A stretch of 64,000 nt of DNA from the NCBI GenBank assembly GCA_963277665.1, contig OY728123.1:628926915-628990914 (forward strand), in the 5' to 3' direction. The notes under the pieces are model-generated. The model did no database searches. It saw nothing but the letters and a program-made list of their open reading frames with translations, and had not been told where the DNA came from. Made by a program: the position numbers and the translations under genes. This document shows, in pieces, positions 61,334 to 64,000 of this stretch (position 1 is its first letter; each line of letters opens with the position of its first letter). This stretch comes from Viscum album (Eukaryota; Streptophyta; Magnoliopsida; Santalales; Viscaceae).

Positions 61334-64000
61334 GTTTGTGGAAATAATGACCAAAAATTAAAAAAATAAATTAAATTGAAATGGAATAAGTATTATCCAA
61401 TGATAATAATTATAATATATAGTGATAGATACATATACATAGATAAGGTGTGAATCATTGGTCACTAAAATTTAAGTCTCAAAAATAATTATTCCCATAC
61501 CAATTTGAGAATAGTAGGAGTGAATTTAAATAGTCAATAATTACATGTGATAGAGAATAATAGAAGAAAAATTTCAAATGAGATAGTTCATATGGTTTAA
61601 ATACTCTTTTTCTTATGTGGGAAATCTATAGCGTTTAGAATTTGTGTTCTCACTTTTGATGCCCTAAAATTAATATCAAAATTAACATGTATAAAAAGAT
61701 GAAGCTGATGTAAAACACTACCATCCATAATTATATAAAAAAGTTTCATAGTGTTTATAAATCTTATTTTATCCTTATCATGTTTTTCCAAGGCATTAGA
61801 AAGTGTATACTATCATTCTCCTTCAAAAATCCAACTAATATTTCAATAAAACACACCCAAGAAGTTTTTTAACTATCTAATTTATTCATAATATTTTCTA
61901 AGAGATTATATAAATTTAAAATTCCATGAAAAAATTATGGTGTGATGGTTTTTTTAAAACAATTATATAGTCTAACTCAAATATGATAATAAATATCAAA
62001 TATTATTAAACTGCCTAAAATGTTTATTATAATTTATAACATGTGAACAATCATTAATATGATAGTTTCATGAAGATATTAATATCTAGGTAATAATTTT
62101 TTCTTTAAGTTCTATAGAAATATCTCATAATAATGTTCTGTCATAGAGAAAAAAAATTTGATGTAAAAATATATACATCAATTCTAATAGTGAAAAAATA
62201 TTCTCGGTTATGAAAAAATATTCCTTGGTTTACTACACTATAGAATAATCCTCAAAATTTTCATGTGACATTTTTTATATTATAGAAATTGTTTCACAAC
62301 TCATTATCCCAATCAAGTTATATATATCATGATCTAATATTGTGGCATGATCTATATGTAATATTACAAATAAAATACTTATAAAAATTCATCTATGGGC
62401 AACAAATGTGTCTCACAACATTATTATCACATTTTTATAACAATTATTCTTAATTCATATTATTTCAAAGTAATAATATTACACCATGAAATGGATCCCC
62501 CTCCCCTCAAAGTATTATTATTCCTTTTCAATAAAACAAACATTAAATGGAAAATAAATCTTCTTTTAAGTATGTATATAATATATATAACATAAATCCA
62601 ACATAAAAACTATGAAATGAATTATATAAAGAAATATATCATTGTATGCTTCTAATATATGAGTATTATTTAAACACTAAACCACTAGATATAATGATTC
62701 ATAAGGGATTCTTTCATCCCTTGATATAATGATCAATAAAATATTGACCATGTATCAATTGGGATTTTCTTTTACATGACCCCATTCCTCCCAATAATAC
62801 TCCTCCTCAGCTGACGCTATGAGAAGGGATATAGTGACTACCGGAGTACCATCTCCAGCAGGACTAGGGATGGTGACTATCACCATGGGTAAAATAAACA
62901 TGAATTGGGAGGAATTTCCCTATGATAAAACTTATAAAAGATAGAGATAATATATATACACCAATAAAAACATACTCAGATATAAAAAATAATCCCATTT
63001 CCATAAATTTAATGTCACACATTACTAAAAGAACATAAATAAATATACTAGTACTGAAATATAAAGATGACAACAAGCATGAATCCTAAAAAACTCATGA
63101 AAATATGAAGCTAGTAATATTCATCCAGATCTAAAATCTGCTATAAATTACCTAAAGTAGTTTATATATGTATGGGGTAAGAATGAAATTATAATTTTTA
63201 GGATCATCCTTAGAACCTCTCTTGTAAATGATGAAAAATGAATGCAAATGAATAGTTAATAATAGTTAAACTGTCTCGTCCCCAAAATAGGAATACTATG
63301 TTCCCAACCTCACCATGGCTATCTCTCATGAAGTATCACCTAAAAGAGATCATATAATAAAATAAATCAACAAGGGTTCCTCACTACCACTTCCCCACTA
63401 GTTTGATTCTCTTCCCTAATGTCTCACATCCTAATATATCTCTCTCCAAAATTAATCCATCCTAGAGACACCTAGGCTATGTATCACGACATGCACCTCA
63501 GAGAAATATCATTGCATCATCCCATATCACCTCTATATATTGTAATAGAGTTGTTTGTGGGATCCATCACATCCCATATGATGTGTATCAAACATCAGTT
63601 ATTATACCTCAAGCCATCAAATCCCAAACACTGAGTAAGGTACCTTGATCCAACATAATCGACACACATGAAACCTATAATAATCCTTTAGATAAAATAT
63701 CCCAATAAAAATGTGTTTGAATTAACCATAATCCACTACCAGCCACTATACATGTATATGGGGAACTAACCACCATGAACACCAACATATAAATCTACCA
63801 ATATAATATAGATAGGCCAGTGGGGGTAGTCATTCATCCATCCTCCCAATGAGATGTTGAGGAAAACACTATCCTAAAGTCCACTGGGTGTTAGTTTCCT
63901 AAATAAAATTGGGTTGGGTAGCATAAAAAATCATATAATACATGGATATATTATATCTCCCAACCACTTTATAGGTATAATATATTCCTTTAATCAAATA
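61334..64000. other. Unresolved stretch, right end of window
   Basis: No gene or pairable LTR found. Up to about 62,780 it is very AT-rich; the frames at 61,597-61,791 (minus), 62,395-62,595 (plus) and 62,864-63,076 (minus) match no family I recognise. From about 62,780, and especially 63,240-64,000, the sequence is less decayed and C-rich on the plus strand ('ccggagtaccatctccagc', 'ctaggctatgtatcacgac'), resembling the interior or LTR of another minus-strand element whose partner would lie to the right. Confidence 0.55.

Noticed and set aside
1..64000. Dozens of open frames of 60-92 codons as possible small genes
   Set aside because: In sequence this AT-rich such openings are expected by chance. 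Those with recognisable content are fragments of retrotransposon pol; the rest lie inside LTRs, antisense to pol, or in unresolved stretches without a known motif.

Overview
This window looks like plant heterochromatin made of decayed, partly nested LTR retrotransposons. I find no intact host gene, no tRNA or rRNA gene and no prokaryotic feature. The DNA is very AT-rich, CpG is scarce, and the longest open frame is 126 codons. A land plant is inferred because five separate Ty3/gypsy elements have chromovirus-like pol remnants (closest in feel to the Del/Tekay lineage), long LTRs (2.5-4.6 kb) and initiator-tRNA-Met-type primer binding sites. Large, slowly turned-over plant genomes look like this; the species cannot be named.

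Layout, all five gypsy elements on the minus strand. RT-1 (about 1-7,811) has its 3' LTR cut by the window edge, pol/gag at 620-5,064 and its 5' LTR at about 5,077-7,811. It sits inside the left LTR of RT-2 (LTRs 7,812-10,544 partial and about 15,131-18,706; pol/gag between them). The stretch 18,707-23,014 is unresolved. RT-3 (23,015-47,092) has LTRs of about 4.55 kb, a deleted pol, and a plus-strand copia-like LTR in its interior. RT-4 (31,970-42,811) is nested in the right LTR of RT-3. It is the best preserved copy, with gag, protease region, RT, RNase H, integrase and C-terminal domain in order. The stretch 47,093-51,865 is unresolved. RT-5 (51,866-61,333) has 2.5-kb LTRs and a full-length but broken interior. 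The stretch 61,334-64,000 is unresolved.

The mutual fit of the pieces supports this reading. LTR pairs match in length (4,572/about 4,530; 3,028/3,022; 2,501/2,500). Interiors are about 4.4-4.8 kb wherever no deletion is seen. For RT-4 the sister LTR of RT-3 preserves an uninterrupted version of the target site. Only RT-4 keeps both aspartates of the RT active-site box.

The least expected structure is a module repeated every 185-188 bp inside the LTRs of both RT-2 and RT-3, with a probable single copy in RT-4. I found no evidence for a new defence system or gene cluster; the value of the window is its retrotransposon stratigraphy and these modules. All alignments were done by eye, so boundaries may be off by several bases and no percent identities were computed.
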